From: Chloroflexota bacterium | Lineage (GTDB): Bacteria; Chloroflexota; Anaerolineae; Anaerolineales; Villigracilaceae | DNA length: 64,000 bases | Direction: 5' to 3' | Assembly (NCBI GenBank): GCA_019873655.1 | Contig: JAIOAU010000002.1 | Coordinates: forward strand, 1-64,000 | Shown here: one piece after another, positions 7,399 to 16,172 of the stretch | Layout: the number at the start of each line of letters is the position of its first letter | Numbering within the stretch: the stretch's first letter is position 1 | Translations under genes and position numbers: made by a program | Notes under the pieces: model-generated | Seen by the model: the letters and a program-made list of their open reading frames with translations, nothing else | Told to the model about the DNA's origin: nothing | Databases searched by the model: none

Positions 7399-8773
7399 CG
7401 AAGAACATCTTGCCGGGGTTGAGGATGCCGTTGGGGTCGAGGGCCTGTTTGATGCGTTTCATCACCTCGACGGCCGCGCCGTGTTCTTCGAGCAGAAAGG
7501 CGCGTTTGGCCAGGCCGATGCCGTGCTCGGCGGTCGCTGTGCCGCCGACCGAGAGGGCGTAGCGAATCAGGTCGGCGGCGGCCTGTTCGCCGCGCTCCAG
7601 GGCGGCGGCGTCGCTGGGTGGGACGAGGGTGTGCCAGTGGATGTTGCCGTCGCCGGCGTGACCGAAGATCGAGACGGCCAGGCCGTATTGTTCGCCGAGC
7701 GCCTGGGCTTTCTGGACGGCGGCGGCGTAGTGTGAGAGGGGGACGGCGATGTCGCCTTTGAGCATGATGTGGTCGGGATAGAGCGCCTTCTCGGCGTTGG
7801 TGATTTCCTTGCGCCCGGCCCAGAGTTGTTCGCGGCGGGCGGGCGTCTCGGCGACCTCGAAGTAGGACGCGCCCAGGCCGGCGCAGATCTCGCGGGCCAT
7901 TTCGACCTCCTCGGCGATGCCGGAGGGCGCGCCGTGGAATTCGAAGATGAGGGTCGGCGTTTCGGGCCAGTCCCAGCCTTTGTAGCGGTTGATGTGGGCG
8001 ATGCTGTTTTCGTCGATCAGTTCGAGCGCCCCGGGGACGATGCCGGAGGACATGATTTCGAAGACGGCCTGGGCGGCGGCTTCGAGCGTCTCGAAGCGGG
8101 CCATGGCGGTCTTGCGTTCCGGCAGGCCGTGCAGGCGCAGGACGATTTCGGTGACCACGCCGAGCAGGCCCTCCGAGCCGACCATCAGGCGCACCAGGTC
8201 GAAGCCGGAGGAGGTCTTCATGGCGCGCGTCCCGAACCACAGGAGCGAGCCGTCGGCCAGGGCGACCTGGAGGCGCAGGACGTGGTCGCGGGTGACGCCG
8301 TAGCGCAGGGCGTTCAGGCCGCCGGCGTTGTTGCCGATCATCCCGCCGATGGTGGCCACGTCGCCGGAGGAGGGGCCGGGGGCGAAGAACAGGCCGTCGC
8401 GCGCCAGGCGGCGGTTCAGGTCGTCGTAGATGACACCGGGCTGGAGGCGGCACTGGAAATCCTGCGGCAGGACTTCGAGGATTTTGTTCATCCGCTCGAG
8501 GCTGAGGACGATTCCGTCCGGGGAGGGGACGGCGTTGCCCTCCAGGCTGGAGCCGCCGCCGCGGGCGGTCACCGGGACGCGATGCCGGTTGCACAGGCCG
8601 AGCACGGCGGCCACCTGTTCGGCCGTCTCGGGCCAGACGACGGCCAGCGGCGTTTGCGCCGGCTGGGAGGATTCGTCGCGGGCGTATGATTCCAGGACGG
8701 CCGGTTGCAGGCTGAAGGCCGAGGGAGGCAGAAGGGATTGGAGTTCGGCGAGGAAGGCGGGGGGGATGTTCAT
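7385..8773 (-). CDS. FAD-linked oxidase, GlcD type (glycolate/D-lactate dehydrogenase-like)
   Basis: A 462-residue flavoprotein of the vanillyl-alcohol oxidase superfamily. The FAD-binding PCMH domain (about 40-220) contains VTARGGGSSLEGNAVP, GDVATIGGMIGNNAGG and YGVTRDHVL. The C-terminal cap (about 230-455) contains FGHAGDGNIHWHTLV and AEHGIGLAKRAFL, typical of GlcD and D-lactate dehydrogenases. No glcE or glcF partner is adjacent, so it may work as a stand-alone D-2-hydroxyacid dehydrogenase. TACAAT lies six bases before the ATG and no ribosome site is seen. Confidence 0.88.
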   Translation of the reverse strand: MNIPPAFLAELQSLLPPSAFSLQPAVLESYARDESSQPAQTPLAVVWPETAEQVAAVLGLCNRHRVPVTARGGGSSLEGNAVPSPDGIVLSLERMNKILEVLPQDFQCRLQPGVIYDDLNRRLARDGLFFAPGPSSGDVATIGGMIGNNAGGLNALRYGVTRDHVLRLQVALADGSLLWFGTRAMKTSSGFDLVRLMVGSEGLLGVVTEIVLRLHGLPERKTAMARFETLEAAAQAVFEIMSSGIVPGALELIDENSIAHINRYKGWDWPETPTLIFEFHGAPSGIAEEVEMAREICAGLGASYFEVAETPARREQLWAGRKEITNAEKALYPDHIMLKGDIAVPLSHYAAAVQKAQALGEQYGLAVSIFGHAGDGNIHWHTLVPPSDAAALERGEQAAADLIRYALSVGGTATAEHGIGLAKRAFLLEEHGAAVEVMKRIKQALDPNGILNPGKMFFDERG

Positions 8774-8779
8774 GAGCCT

Positions 8780-8785
8780 ATTGTA
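8780..8785 (-). promoter_or_regulatory. -10 box placed for leaderless start of the GlcD-like gene
   Basis: TACAAT lies six bases upstream of ATG 8773, directly downstream of the kynU terminator. There is no Shine-Dalgarno. Confidence 0.45.
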
Positions 8786-8787
8786 TC

Positions 8788-8827
8788 AAAAAGCAGGGGC
8801 CGTCCGGCAAGACAGCCCCTGCTTTTT
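8788..8827 (-). terminator. Intrinsic terminator after kynU
   Basis: A 13-bp perfect stem, AAAAAGCAGGGGC with its complement, encloses a 14-base loop. On the minus strand it ends in a T6 run. It lies about 140 bases beyond the kynU stop and just before the promoter of the GlcD-like gene. Confidence 0.75.
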
Positions 8828-8947
8828 GGACAGTCCCTTGTTTCTTCGGGGGCTGTTTCTGGGCTGTTTCTTCGGGGGCTTAGCCCCCGAAGAAACAGGC
8901 TGGAGCAGGCTGAAACAGGTTGGAGCAGGTTTTTGGACAGCCCCTTG
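8823..8947. repeat. Palindromic element flanked by 18-bp direct repeats
   Basis: A perfect 17-bp inverted repeat (8864-8880 and 8882-8898) with a single central base has the core CTTCGGGGGCT-N-AGCCCCCGAAG. A truncated direct copy of its left arm is at 8842-8856. The block is bounded by TTTTTGGACAGYCCCTTG at 8823-8840 and 8930-8947, one mismatch apart. The same 23-bp core recurs between metY and metA. It resembles a REP or small non-autonomous mobile palindrome. Confidence 0.7.
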
Positions 8948-8966
8948 CGAAGGCGCAAGCGTGGTT

Positions 8967-10235
8967 TCAGGTGACGGTGAGTTTTTCGTGGGGGTATTTT
9001 TCGTAGCGTTTTTCTTCGACGACGCGGCGGATGCGGTCGATGCCCTGCCAGACGTCCTCGAAGCCGGTGTAGAGCGGGGCCAGGCCGAGGCGCAGATTGT
9101 CGGGTTCGCGGAAGTCGGGGATGACGTTCATCTCCTCGATCAGGGCGCGGTTGATGCGGTAGCCCTCGGCGTGGCGGATGCTGACGTGGGAGCCGCGTCG
9201 CTCTTGCAGGCGCGGCGATCCAAGGCGGAAGCCCAGCGGGGCCAGGAAGAATCCGGTCAGGTAGATGAGGTATTCGCTGAGCAGCAGCGACTTGGCGCGC
9301 AGGGCGTCCATGCCGGCTTCCAGCAGCGGGTCAAGGGCGGCTTCCATGGTCAGCAGGGAGATGGCGGGCTGGGAGCCGGTCAGGAAGCGGGCGATGCCGG
9401 GGGCGGGGACGTAGTCCAGTTCGAAGGCGAAGGGGTTCTTTTGCGCCCACCAGCCCCAGATGGGCGAGACCACTTTTTCTTGCAAGTCTTTGCGGACGTA
9501 GAGGAAGGCGGGCGAACCGGGGCCGCCGTTCAAATATTTGTAGGTGCAGCCGACGGCGAAATCCACGTTGCAGGCGTCGAGGGCGATGGGCACCGCGCCG
9601 ACCGAGTGACTCAGGTCCCAGATGACGAGCGCGCCGCGCTTGTGGGCCAGTTCGGTGACGGCGGCCATGTCGTACAGGTAGCCCGATTTGAAGGTCACGT
9701 GGGAGAGGGTGACGAAGGCGGTCGATTGGTCGATGGCCGTTTCGAGGGCGTCCAGGTCGGGGGTGATGTCGCCGTCTTTGGAGCCGATGCGTACGATGGT
9801 GTGACGGTCGCCGAGCAGGCGCGTCAGGCCTTGCAGGATGTAGAGGTCGGAGGGGAAATTCAGGGCGTCGGTGACGATCTTCGGGCGGCCGGGCCGCAGG
9901 GAGAGGGCCGCCCAGGCAAGTTTGAAGAGGTTGATGGAGACGGTGTCGCAGGCGACGACCTGGCCGGGCGCGGCGCCGATGAGTTGGCCGATCTTGTCGC
10001 CGACGCGGCCGGGGGCGTGCCACCAGTCCTTGTTGTAGCCGCGAATCAGGTCGCGCTCCCATTCGCTCATCAGGCGCTGGAGGCGTTCTGCCGAGGCCAG
10101 CGTCGGGCGGCCGAGGGAGTTGCCGTCGAGATAGATCAGGTCAGGGTCGGGGATGGCGAAGCGCTGGCGGAAGGAGGCCAGCGGGTCGCGTTGATCCAGT
10201 TCTTGGGCAAAGGCGCGGGTGGGTTCGAATTCCAT
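8967..10235 (-). CDS. kynU: Kynureninase
   Basis: A 422-residue PLP enzyme that cleaves L-kynurenine to anthranilate and alanine in tryptophan breakdown. The PLP lysine is Lys233 in TYKYLNGGPG, a kynureninase signature. YLDGNSLGRP near the N-terminus, VIWDLSHSVGAVP and GCTYKYLN are also family-specific. No other kynurenine-pathway gene (tdo, kynB) is in the window, so the substrate may come from distant genes. It has its own terminator and a leaderless-type promoter. Confidence 0.93.
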   Translation of the reverse strand: MEFEPTRAFAQELDQRDPLASFRQRFAIPDPDLIYLDGNSLGRPTLASAERLQRLMSEWERDLIRGYNKDWWHAPGRVGDKIGQLIGAAPGQVVACDTVSINLFKLAWAALSLRPGRPKIVTDALNFPSDLYILQGLTRLLGDRHTIVRIGSKDGDITPDLDALETAIDQSTAFVTLSHVTFKSGYLYDMAAVTELAHKRGALVIWDLSHSVGAVPIALDACNVDFAVGCTYKYLNGGPGSPAFLYVRKDLQEKVVSPIWGWWAQKNPFAFELDYVPAPGIARFLTGSQPAISLLTMEAALDPLLEAGMDALRAKSLLLSEYLIYLTGFFLAPLGFRLGSPRLQERRGSHVSIRHAEGYRINRALIEEMNVIPDFREPDNLRLGLAPLYTGFEDVWQGIDRIRRVVEEKRYEKYPHEKLTVT

Positions 10236-10241
10236 ACTGTA

Positions 10242-10247
10242 ATTATA
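10242..10247 (-). promoter_or_regulatory. -10 box placed for leaderless start of kynU
   Basis: TATAAT lies six bases before ATG 10235, with no ribosome site between. The box directly follows the terminator of the upstream lipoprotein gene. Confidence 0.5.
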
Positions 10248-10252
10248 TACGC

Positions 10253-10290
10253 AAAAGGGTAAGACGGAACGAAGTCCGCCTTACCCTTTT
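10253..10290 (-). terminator. Terminator of the FecR/DUF3048 gene
   Basis: AAAAGGGTAAG-A-CGG pairs with CCG-C-CTTACCCTTTT: 14 pairs with one internal mismatch and an 8-base loop. On the minus strand the stem ends in TTTT. It lies between the lipoprotein stop (10315) and the kynU promoter. Confidence 0.65.
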
Positions 10291-10314
10291 TGGAGGCGAA
10301 GATGTCAGGAGGGA

Positions 10315-12507
10315 TCAGCGCGAGCCGGCCGGGGCGTAGAAGCGGGCCAGCCAGATGCCCGGCGCCTGCTCCTGGAGGTAGGAGGCCGGCGTGAAGACGT
10401 GCACCCAGGTGTGGCCAGGGGCCAGCGGGATGGGATTGCCGTACTCGTCGGTGAACTTCATCGGGCGCGCCCGGCCGGTGGCCTGTTCGTAGTCGCCCGC
10501 CAGGGTGTTCCAGCGGATGCGGTACACCTGGCCGTTGCGGAACAGGTAGGCGTTGCCGCGATTGCCGGGCTGCAGGTTGATGTCGATGATGGTGGGGGTT
10601 TGGACGATGTGCTCGGCGAATACGAAGATCAGGTTTTCGAAGAGCAGCGTCCGGCCGGTCAGGCGGTCGGCGATGGGAGCGAATTCGTCGGGCCGGTCGG
10701 GGTGGTTGACGTAGCGTTCATAAGCGCCGGCCAGAGGGTTGTACACCCAGCGAGTCTGGTTCTGCCAGGACCAGAAGACATCGACTCTCTGGGCGTCTGC
10801 GCCGCCCTCAGGGGGAGTGTCGCTGAAGGCATTGCCCGAGTAGTTGATGGGCACGTCTGGGTCGCGGTTGTTCTCGGCCAGTTGGCGCATGGTGGTGATG
10901 TCGAGCATGGCGCTGTTGATGTCGCTTTCGTCCGAGCCGTATTGCATTCGGCAGCCGGGCAGTTGGGCGAGGACTTCCTCGTAAGCGCCCGCGTAGACCA
11001 GGCAAGAATCGGGGAAGTAGTCGCGGATGTAGCGATAGGGCAGACGGCCGGAGCGGATGGGGCCGACTTCCCCGCCACCCCCACCTCCATCGCCCGGTTG
11101 TGTGGGGGTCTCCTCAGGAGTCCCACCGGTGGGAGTGGGGGTTTCGGTCTCCTCGGAGGGCGGGCGCGGGATGTAGCCGGCGTCCCAGGTCATGTCGACG
11201 CCCGAGGCGGTGATGACCGGCGTGCGTCCGGTGTCGGGGTCAGCGTCGCTGTCGGTGTCATCGTAGCCCACATTCGGCTCGGTGAACACCAGCCCCGGCA
11301 CCGCCTCGAATTCGATGATGTAGCGCTTCCCGGCCTCGACGTTGAAGCCATAGAAGCCGTTGATGTCGGTCGAAGTGGTTAGCAAGTGGTTGTTTTGCTC
11401 GTCGTAGAGATGGACGCAGACGCCCTCGATGCCATATTCCCAGGCGTCTTGCGCGCCATTCTGGTTTTCATCGAACCAGACGTAGTTGGCCAGGACGGTC
11501 TCGCCGGGGACGAAGGGGGTTTGGTTGACCGGGCAATTGCCGCGGCGTTGCGCCTGGCGCTCGGGCTCCTCGCCGTAGAAGACGACCAGGAAGCGGGTGG
11601 TGCCTTCGCTGATGTAGATTTCGTAGACGATCGGCGCGAACCCCGGGCCGGCTTGCGGACGGGCCGAGGGCGGGAAGTGGGTGATCGAGATCAGCACCGC
11701 CGGCAGTTGCAGGAGATAAGGATCCTCGACCGGCAGGCCGGTCAACGGATTGTAGCCGGGCGGGAAGTCGTCCAGGTCGGGGCCGTAGAAGGCGGGCTGC
11801 TGGGTCTCCTGGGGGGTGGGAGAGGGCGTCGGCGAGGGGATGGGGGTCGGCGTCGCCGTTGGCGGTTCAGCGGGAGGCACCTCGCTCGCTTCGGGGACGT
11901 TTTCGTTCCACTCGTTGTATTCTTCGGGGGTCATCGGGCGCTGGTTGACGCTGCCATCGGGCAGGACGTCGCAGGCCTGGCCGCCGGTCATGTCCAAGGA
12001 TTGGCCGTCATAGGTCAGGTTGCAGTGTCCTTCCAGGCAGGTTATGTTCAGGCCGTCCGGGCCGTAGCCGACGCCCATGTAACTGCCGCGCACCGAGGCC
12101 ACGCCGGAGGGCGTCTCGACCTCGAGGCTGCCGCCTTTCAGGACGATCCACACCTGGCCGAGTTCGAGCCAGAGACGGGCAAAGGGGCCGCTCTCGGCTT
12201 GCTCCAGGGCGGCGAGGGTGAAGAGGGTGTTGGGGCCGAGGTAAACCAAGGTGTTCTCCGGCCGCAGTTCCAGGCGGGCGCGGCTGTCCTCGCCGCTTTG
12301 AACCTGCGCGCCGACGGCAATTTGCTGGCCGACCGCGGCCGGTTCGAAACTGGCCTGTTCATTGGGACGCGCTCGGACGTCGTTTTCGACCAGGCTGATC
12401 ACGGCGCTGCGGACGGCCGGGACGACGGTTTCGGTCCCGCCCCTGCAGGCGCTCAGAATGAAAACAAGAATGAGAATGAATGACAGGAAGGAAGTTTTTG
12501 TATTCAT
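10315..12507 (-). CDS. Secreted lipoprotein: FecR domain plus DUF3048 split by an SdrD-type B domain
   Basis: A 730-residue predicted lipoprotein. Signal peptide 1-20 ends at lipid-anchor Cys21 (ILSAC). Residues 30-190 are FecR-like (VQSGEDSRARLELRPENTLV and VETPSGVASVRGSYMGV). A Pro/Thr linker follows. Residues 240-310 match the N-terminal part of DUF3048 (YNPLTGLPVEDPYLLQLPAV and ISEGTTRFLVVFYGE). Residues 325-425 are an SdrD B/Cna-B-like fold (YVWFDENQNGAQDAWEYGIE). A Thr/Pro/Gly linker leads to VGPIRSGRLPYRYIRDYF, where DUF3048 resumes to the end. The B domain is thus inserted inside DUF3048. ATG 12507 has AAAGGAG upstream. Function is unknown; an extracellular envelope role is likely. 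Confidence 0.85.
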   Translation of the reverse strand: MNTKTSFLSFILILVFILSACRGGTETVVPAVRSAVISLVENDVRARPNEQASFEPAAVGQQIAVGAQVQSGEDSRARLELRPENTLVYLGPNTLFTLAALEQAESGPFARLWLELGQVWIVLKGGSLEVETPSGVASVRGSYMGVGYGPDGLNITCLEGHCNLTYDGQSLDMTGGQACDVLPDGSVNQRPMTPEEYNEWNENVPEASEVPPAEPPTATPTPIPSPTPSPTPQETQQPAFYGPDLDDFPPGYNPLTGLPVEDPYLLQLPAVLISITHFPPSARPQAGPGFAPIVYEIYISEGTTRFLVVFYGEEPERQAQRRGNCPVNQTPFVPGETVLANYVWFDENQNGAQDAWEYGIEGVCVHLYDEQNNHLLTTSTDINGFYGFNVEAGKRYIIEFEAVPGLVFTEPNVGYDDTDSDADPDTGRTPVITASGVDMTWDAGYIPRPPSEETETPTPTGGTPEETPTQPGDGGGGGGEVGPIRSGRLPYRYIRDYFPDSCLVYAGAYEEVLAQLPGCRMQYGSDESDINSAMLDITTMRQLAENNRDPDVPINYSGNAFSDTPPEGGADAQRVDVFWSWQNQTRWVYNPLAGAYERYVNHPDRPDEFAPIADRLTGRTLLFENLIFVFAEHIVQTPTIIDINLQPGNRGNAYLFRNGQVYRIRWNTLAGDYEQATGRARPMKFTDEYGNPIPLAPGHTWVHVFTPASYLQEQAPGIWLARFYAPAGSR

Positions 12508-12529
12508 GACCTGCTTCTCCTTTCGGAAC

Positions 12530-13006
12530 TCATTCGCGCCAGGCAAGATGAACGCGCCGGTAGGTATCTTCCAGGGCTTCGGGAATGACTTTGACTTCGG
12601 CGGTGGTCAGCATGAAGTTGGCGTCGCCGGTCCAGCGCGGGACGATGTGAAGGTGGATGTGCCCGGCTACGCCGGCGCCGGCGGCCTCTCCAATGTTCGC
12701 GCCGAGATTGAAGCCGTCTGGTTTGTAGACTCGCCTCAGGACGCGCATGGCCTGGGTCGCCAATTCCATCATCTCCTGGCGCGCCTCGACGCTCAAGTCT
12801 TCCAGGGTGGGCAGGTGCTGGCGGGCGACGACGAGGAGATGTCCCCCGGTATACGGATAACGGTTGAGGACAACGAAGGCGTGCTGGCTGCGAACCACGA
12901 TGAGCGAGTCGGGTCCGTCGGGCTGGGATTGCAATTCGCAGAAGATGCAACCGGTTTGCGGTTTTTGCAGGAAGGTCATGCGCCAGGGAGCAGAAATGCG
13001 TTTCAT
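12530..13006 (-). CDS. HIT-family nucleotide hydrolase or phosphorylase
   Basis: Histidine-triad protein of about 158 residues. The catalytic motif is GHIHLHIVPRW. An N-terminal zinc-type CIFCEL pair and the segment YPYTGGHLLVVARQH are typical of the Ap4A-phosphorylase/GalT-like HIT branch. The start is uncertain: ATG 13006 is preferred, with TACAAT ten bases upstream; 13033 would overlap that box; and ATG 12979 would leave 10 residues before CIFC. It ends 22 bases before the FecR/DUF3048 gene, so the two are probably co-transcribed. Likely substrates are dinucleoside polyphosphates or AMP conjugates. Confidence 0.87.
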   Translation of the reverse strand: MKRISAPWRMTFLQKPQTGCIFCELQSQPDGPDSLIVVRSQHAFVVLNRYPYTGGHLLVVARQHLPTLEDLSVEARQEMMELATQAMRVLRRVYKPDGFNLGANIGEAAGAGVAGHIHLHIVPRWTGDANFMLTTAEVKVIPEALEDTYRRVHLAWRE

Positions 13007-13133
13007 TGTTATCACCATTGTAGCAAAAAACACAAGCGAGCGCGCGATACAATCTGTGATGTGCTATCCCCCTTTTAGGTGATTGGGGGCGAAACGGGCC
13101 TCGGATTCCGGGAGAGAAAGGCCGGCGCTTTGA

Positions 13134-14975
13134 TTATTCGACGGTCACAGACTTGGCCAGGTTGCGCGGCTGATCTACGTCCAGGCCGCGGATGGCGGCG
13201 ATGTGGTAGGCCAGCAGTTGGAGGGGGATGGCGGTCACGACGGGGCTGAGCATCCAGGGCGTCTCGGGCACCCAGAGGACGTGGTCGGCCTGCCCGGCGA
13301 CCAGTTCATCGCCGTCGGTGGCCACGGCGATGACCAGCCCGCCGCGCGCTTTGGCCTGCTGAATCTGGCTGATCATTTTCTCGTGCCAGGGGTCTTTGGG
13401 CGCCAGGCAGACGACCGGCATGTTCTCGTCGATCAAGGCGATGGGGCCGTGCTTCATCTCGCCGGCCGGATAGCCCTCGGCGTGGATGTAGGAGATTTCC
13501 TTGAGTTTGAGCGCGCCCTCGTAGGCGATGGGCATGTTGATGCCGCGCCCCAGGTAGAGGCAGTCGCGGACGTCTTTGAGCGCCCAGGCCACTTTCTCGA
13601 CCTCGGGCTCGCGTCCGAGCGTTCGGCCGGCCAGGTCGGGGACGAGGCGTAGGTCGGCGACCAGGCGGCGACGCTCGGCTTCGGGGAGGCTGCCGCGCAG
13701 GTCGGCCAGCAGGATGGCCAGCATGTACTGGTCCACCAGCGGGGCGGTGAAGGCCTTGGTCGAGGCGACGCCGATCTCGGGTCCGGTTTGCATCGAGATG
13801 TATCCGTCGGCAATGCGCATCGCCTGAGAGCCGATCACATTGACGATGCTCCACAGGATCGCGCCTTTTTTGCGGCCTTCTTCCATGGCGGCCAGGGTGT
13901 CGGCGGTCTCGCCGGATTGCGAGATGGCCAACACCACCGTGTCGGAGTCCACGATGGGGTCGCTGTAGCGGAATTCGGAGCCGATTTGCACCTCGCAGGG
14001 GATGCGGGCCAGGCGTTCGATCAGGATTTTTCCGACCATGCCGGCGTAGGCGGCCGTGCCGCAGCCGGTGATGACGATTTTGCGGATGCGGCGCGCCAGT
14101 TCGGGGGTCAGGTTGAGTTCCGGCAGGCGGATGCGGCCCTCCTGAAAGTCCACCCGCCCGGCCAGGGTGTCGGTCAGCGAGCGGACCTGCTCGTGGATTT
14201 CTTTTTGCATGAAGTGGCGGTATTCGCCCTTTTCGGCCGAGGCGGCGTCCCAGGAGATGGCGTGGACTTTGGGCGTCACCGGCTCGCCCTCCAGCGTCTC
14301 TATCCGGACCCCGTCGCGGGTCACCACGGCCATCTGGCGCGATTCGAGGAAGATGACCCGGCGGGTGTGCTCCAGGATGGCCGGGATGTCGGAGGCGACG
14401 AAGTTCTCGTTTTCGCCCAGGCCGATGACGACCCCTCCGGCGTTGCCGATGCGGGCGCAGATGATTTTGTCCGGCTCATCGGCCGAAAGGAGGACGATGC
14501 CGTGCGCGCCGCGGATTTGCAGGAAGGCGCGGCGGGCGGCTTCGGTCAGGTCGGCGGCGACGGCGAGATGATGTTCGACGAGATGGACGATGGTTTCGGT
14601 GTCGGTGTCCGAGTTGAATCGGACGCCCTCGGCCGCCAATTCCTCGCGTAGTTCGAGGAAGTTTTCGACGATGCCGTTATGGACGACGACCACCCGGCCG
14701 GTCGCGCCCAGATGGGGATGGGCGTTGCGCGCCGAGGGCGCGCCGTGCGTGGCCCAGCGGGTATGTCCGATGCCGGGCGCGCCGCTGACCGGCGAGACGC
14801 GAATCAGTTCTTCCAGTTGGCTCAGCTTCCCAGCGTCGCGCCGGACCTCAATCCGGTTCTCGGTAAAGACGGCCAAACCGGCCGAATCGTAACCGCGATA
14901 CTCCAGCCGCTTGAGGCCGTTCAGGATGATGGGCGTCGCGTCGCGCGGCCCAATGTAACCGACGATGCCGCACAT
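13134..14975 (-). CDS. glmS: Glutamine-fructose-6-phosphate aminotransferase (isomerising)
   Basis: A 613-residue enzyme that makes glucosamine-6-phosphate for peptidoglycan precursors. Class-II glutaminase domain begins MCGIVGYIG, with the nucleophilic Cys at position 2 before processing. Two SIS domains follow (ITGCGTAAYAGMVGKIL; LYLGRGINMPIAYEGALKLK) and the C-terminus ends AKSVTVE, a GlmS hallmark. ATG 14975 is chosen over a longer frame because processing must expose Cys; TGGAGG precedes it. I looked for a glmS ribozyme in the leader and did not find one. Confidence 0.96.
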   Translation of the reverse strand: MCGIVGYIGPRDATPIILNGLKRLEYRGYDSAGLAVFTENRIEVRRDAGKLSQLEELIRVSPVSGAPGIGHTRWATHGAPSARNAHPHLGATGRVVVVHNGIVENFLELREELAAEGVRFNSDTDTETIVHLVEHHLAVAADLTEAARRAFLQIRGAHGIVLLSADEPDKIICARIGNAGGVVIGLGENENFVASDIPAILEHTRRVIFLESRQMAVVTRDGVRIETLEGEPVTPKVHAISWDAASAEKGEYRHFMQKEIHEQVRSLTDTLAGRVDFQEGRIRLPELNLTPELARRIRKIVITGCGTAAYAGMVGKILIERLARIPCEVQIGSEFRYSDPIVDSDTVVLAISQSGETADTLAAMEEGRKKGAILWSIVNVIGSQAMRIADGYISMQTGPEIGVASTKAFTAPLVDQYMLAILLADLRGSLPEAERRRLVADLRLVPDLAGRTLGREPEVEKVAWALKDVRDCLYLGRGINMPIAYEGALKLKEISYIHAEGYPAGEMKHGPIALIDENMPVVCLAPKDPWHEKMISQIQQAKARGGLVIAVATDGDELVAGQADHVLWVPETPWMLSPVVTAIPLQLLAYHIAAIRGLDVDQPRNLAKSVTVE

Positions 14976-15107
14976 GGAGAGACCTCCAGACAGGGGTTTC
15001 GCCTGCTTCGAAAGGCAGATAGCGGGGAGTATACTCCAGGTTTTGCCTCGCATCGGGCGAATTTTGCGAAAAAGTTCGAGACCTTCATGAGATTCGAGGC
15101 TTCAACG

Positions 15108-15131
15108 AAAAAGTCGGCTGGACGCCGACTT
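15108..15131 (-). terminator. Intrinsic terminator after the first DegV gene
   Basis: An 8-bp stem AAGTCGGC/GCCGACTT with a 5-base loop, followed on the minus strand by a T5 run. It lies about 50 bases past the DegV stop at 15179. Confidence 0.7.
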
Positions 15132-15178
15132 CGTCAAGGGTTCGTGCAGGAATTTTCTGTTCTTGGCCGAATCGACTC

Positions 15179-16033
15179 TTACATACCGGCCATGTAGGCC
15201 AGGCCGACCGTGCCGGGGCCGGTGTGCGCGCCGATGACCGGGCTGACGCTCGAAAAGATGGTCTCGATCGGGTTGAGGCGGGCGGAGGCCGTTGCCAGCA
15301 GGGCGCGGGCGTCTGCCTCGGCGTTGGCGTGCAGCGTGGCCAGGCGGACGGGGTGTCGTCCGGCGGTCTTTTCCACCACCAGGTCCACCACGCGGTCGAG
15401 CACCTTGCTGCGCGTCCGCACCTTGTCCACCGAGTCGACCCGGCCGTCCACGAGGGAGAGAATCGGCTTGATGTTCAGCGCCGAGCCCAGGAAGGCCTGA
15501 GCGCCGCCGATGCGGCCGCCGCGGTGCAGGAATTCCAACGTATCCACGGCGAAATAAACGCCAATGTGCTCGCGCGCCTTCTCGGCCAGTTTGACGCACT
15601 CGGCCAGACTTTCGCCGGCCTCGGCGGCCCGCGCCGTCGCCAGCACCTGGAAGCCCATCGCCATTGCCGTCGAGAGCGAATCCACGATGGCGACTTTCTC
15701 GGCCCCTTTGAGCATCATCTCGCGCGCCTGCATGGCCGACTGGATCGTGCCGGAGAGTTTCGACGAGATGAAGATGCCGAGCACATCATAGCCCTGTGCG
15801 ATCAGAGTCTCGAAGGTGGTTTGCATGGTGGGGATGGTGGCCTGCGAAGTGGTCGGCATGACTTTGGCCCCCGACAGGCGCGTGTAGAATTCGGACGGCT
15901 GGATGTCTACGCCGTCTTCGAACGCCTCGTGTCCCCACAGGAGAATGAGAGGCACAACTGTAATATGATGTTTCTCGACCAGTTCTGCGGGAATATAAGC
16001 AGTACTATCGGTCACTACAGCAACTTTGGACAT
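15179..16033 (-). CDS. DegV-family fatty-acid-binding protein
   Basis: A 284-residue DegV/FakB-like protein. These bind a fatty acid and present it to the kinase FakA for incorporation into phospholipid. It has the N-terminal VAVVTDSTAYIPAELVEKH, the segment VMPTTSQATIP, SSKLSGTIQSAMQAREM, and the C-terminal VIGAHTGPGTVGLAYMAGM. AGGAGGAGCC precedes the ATG. It is about half identical by eye to the next DegV gene upstream, a clear tandem duplication. No FakA gene is visible in the window. Confidence 0.9.
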   Translation of the reverse strand: MSKVAVVTDSTAYIPAELVEKHHITVVPLILLWGHEAFEDGVDIQPSEFYTRLSGAKVMPTTSQATIPTMQTTFETLIAQGYDVLGIFISSKLSGTIQSAMQAREMMLKGAEKVAIVDSLSTAMAMGFQVLATARAAEAGESLAECVKLAEKAREHIGVYFAVDTLEFLHRGGRIGGAQAFLGSALNIKPILSLVDGRVDSVDKVRTRSKVLDRVVDLVVEKTAGRHPVRLATLHANAEADARALLATASARLNPIETIFSSVSPVIGAHTGPGTVGLAYMAGM

Positions 16034-16105
16034 GGCTCCTCCTGGCGAATGCAGTTTGAGATATTAACCCTGACGAGGGCGACGCGTTGCGTGGACCAGG
16101 GCCAG

Positions 16106-16160
16106 AAAAAACGAGGCCGCTTTCTCTGAATCGCAGCAGAAAGAAAGCGGCCCTGTTTTT
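16106..16160. terminator. Bidirectional intrinsic terminator between the two DegV genes
   Basis: An 11-bp perfect stem GGCCGCTTTCT/AGAAAGCGGCC (16115-16125, 16142-16152) with a 16-base loop. It is followed by T6 on the minus strand (16106-16111) and T5 on the plus strand. It separates the DegV paralogues into individual transcription units. Confidence 0.82.
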
Positions 16161-16172
16161 CGAGGGCGGCGT

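Noticed and set aside
8864-8898. Intrinsic terminator
   Set aside because: The palindrome has no following T-run on either strand, the loop is a single base, and a proper terminator for kynU lies just beyond it.
8430-10262. A 610-residue plus-strand open frame
   Set aside because: It lies antisense to kynU and the GlcD-like gene, both with clear catalytic motifs, and its product has no recognisable domain.
14976-15110. glmS ribozyme in the glmS leader
   Set aside because: The conserved core of the ribozyme could not be found; the leader has an ordinary ribosome site.
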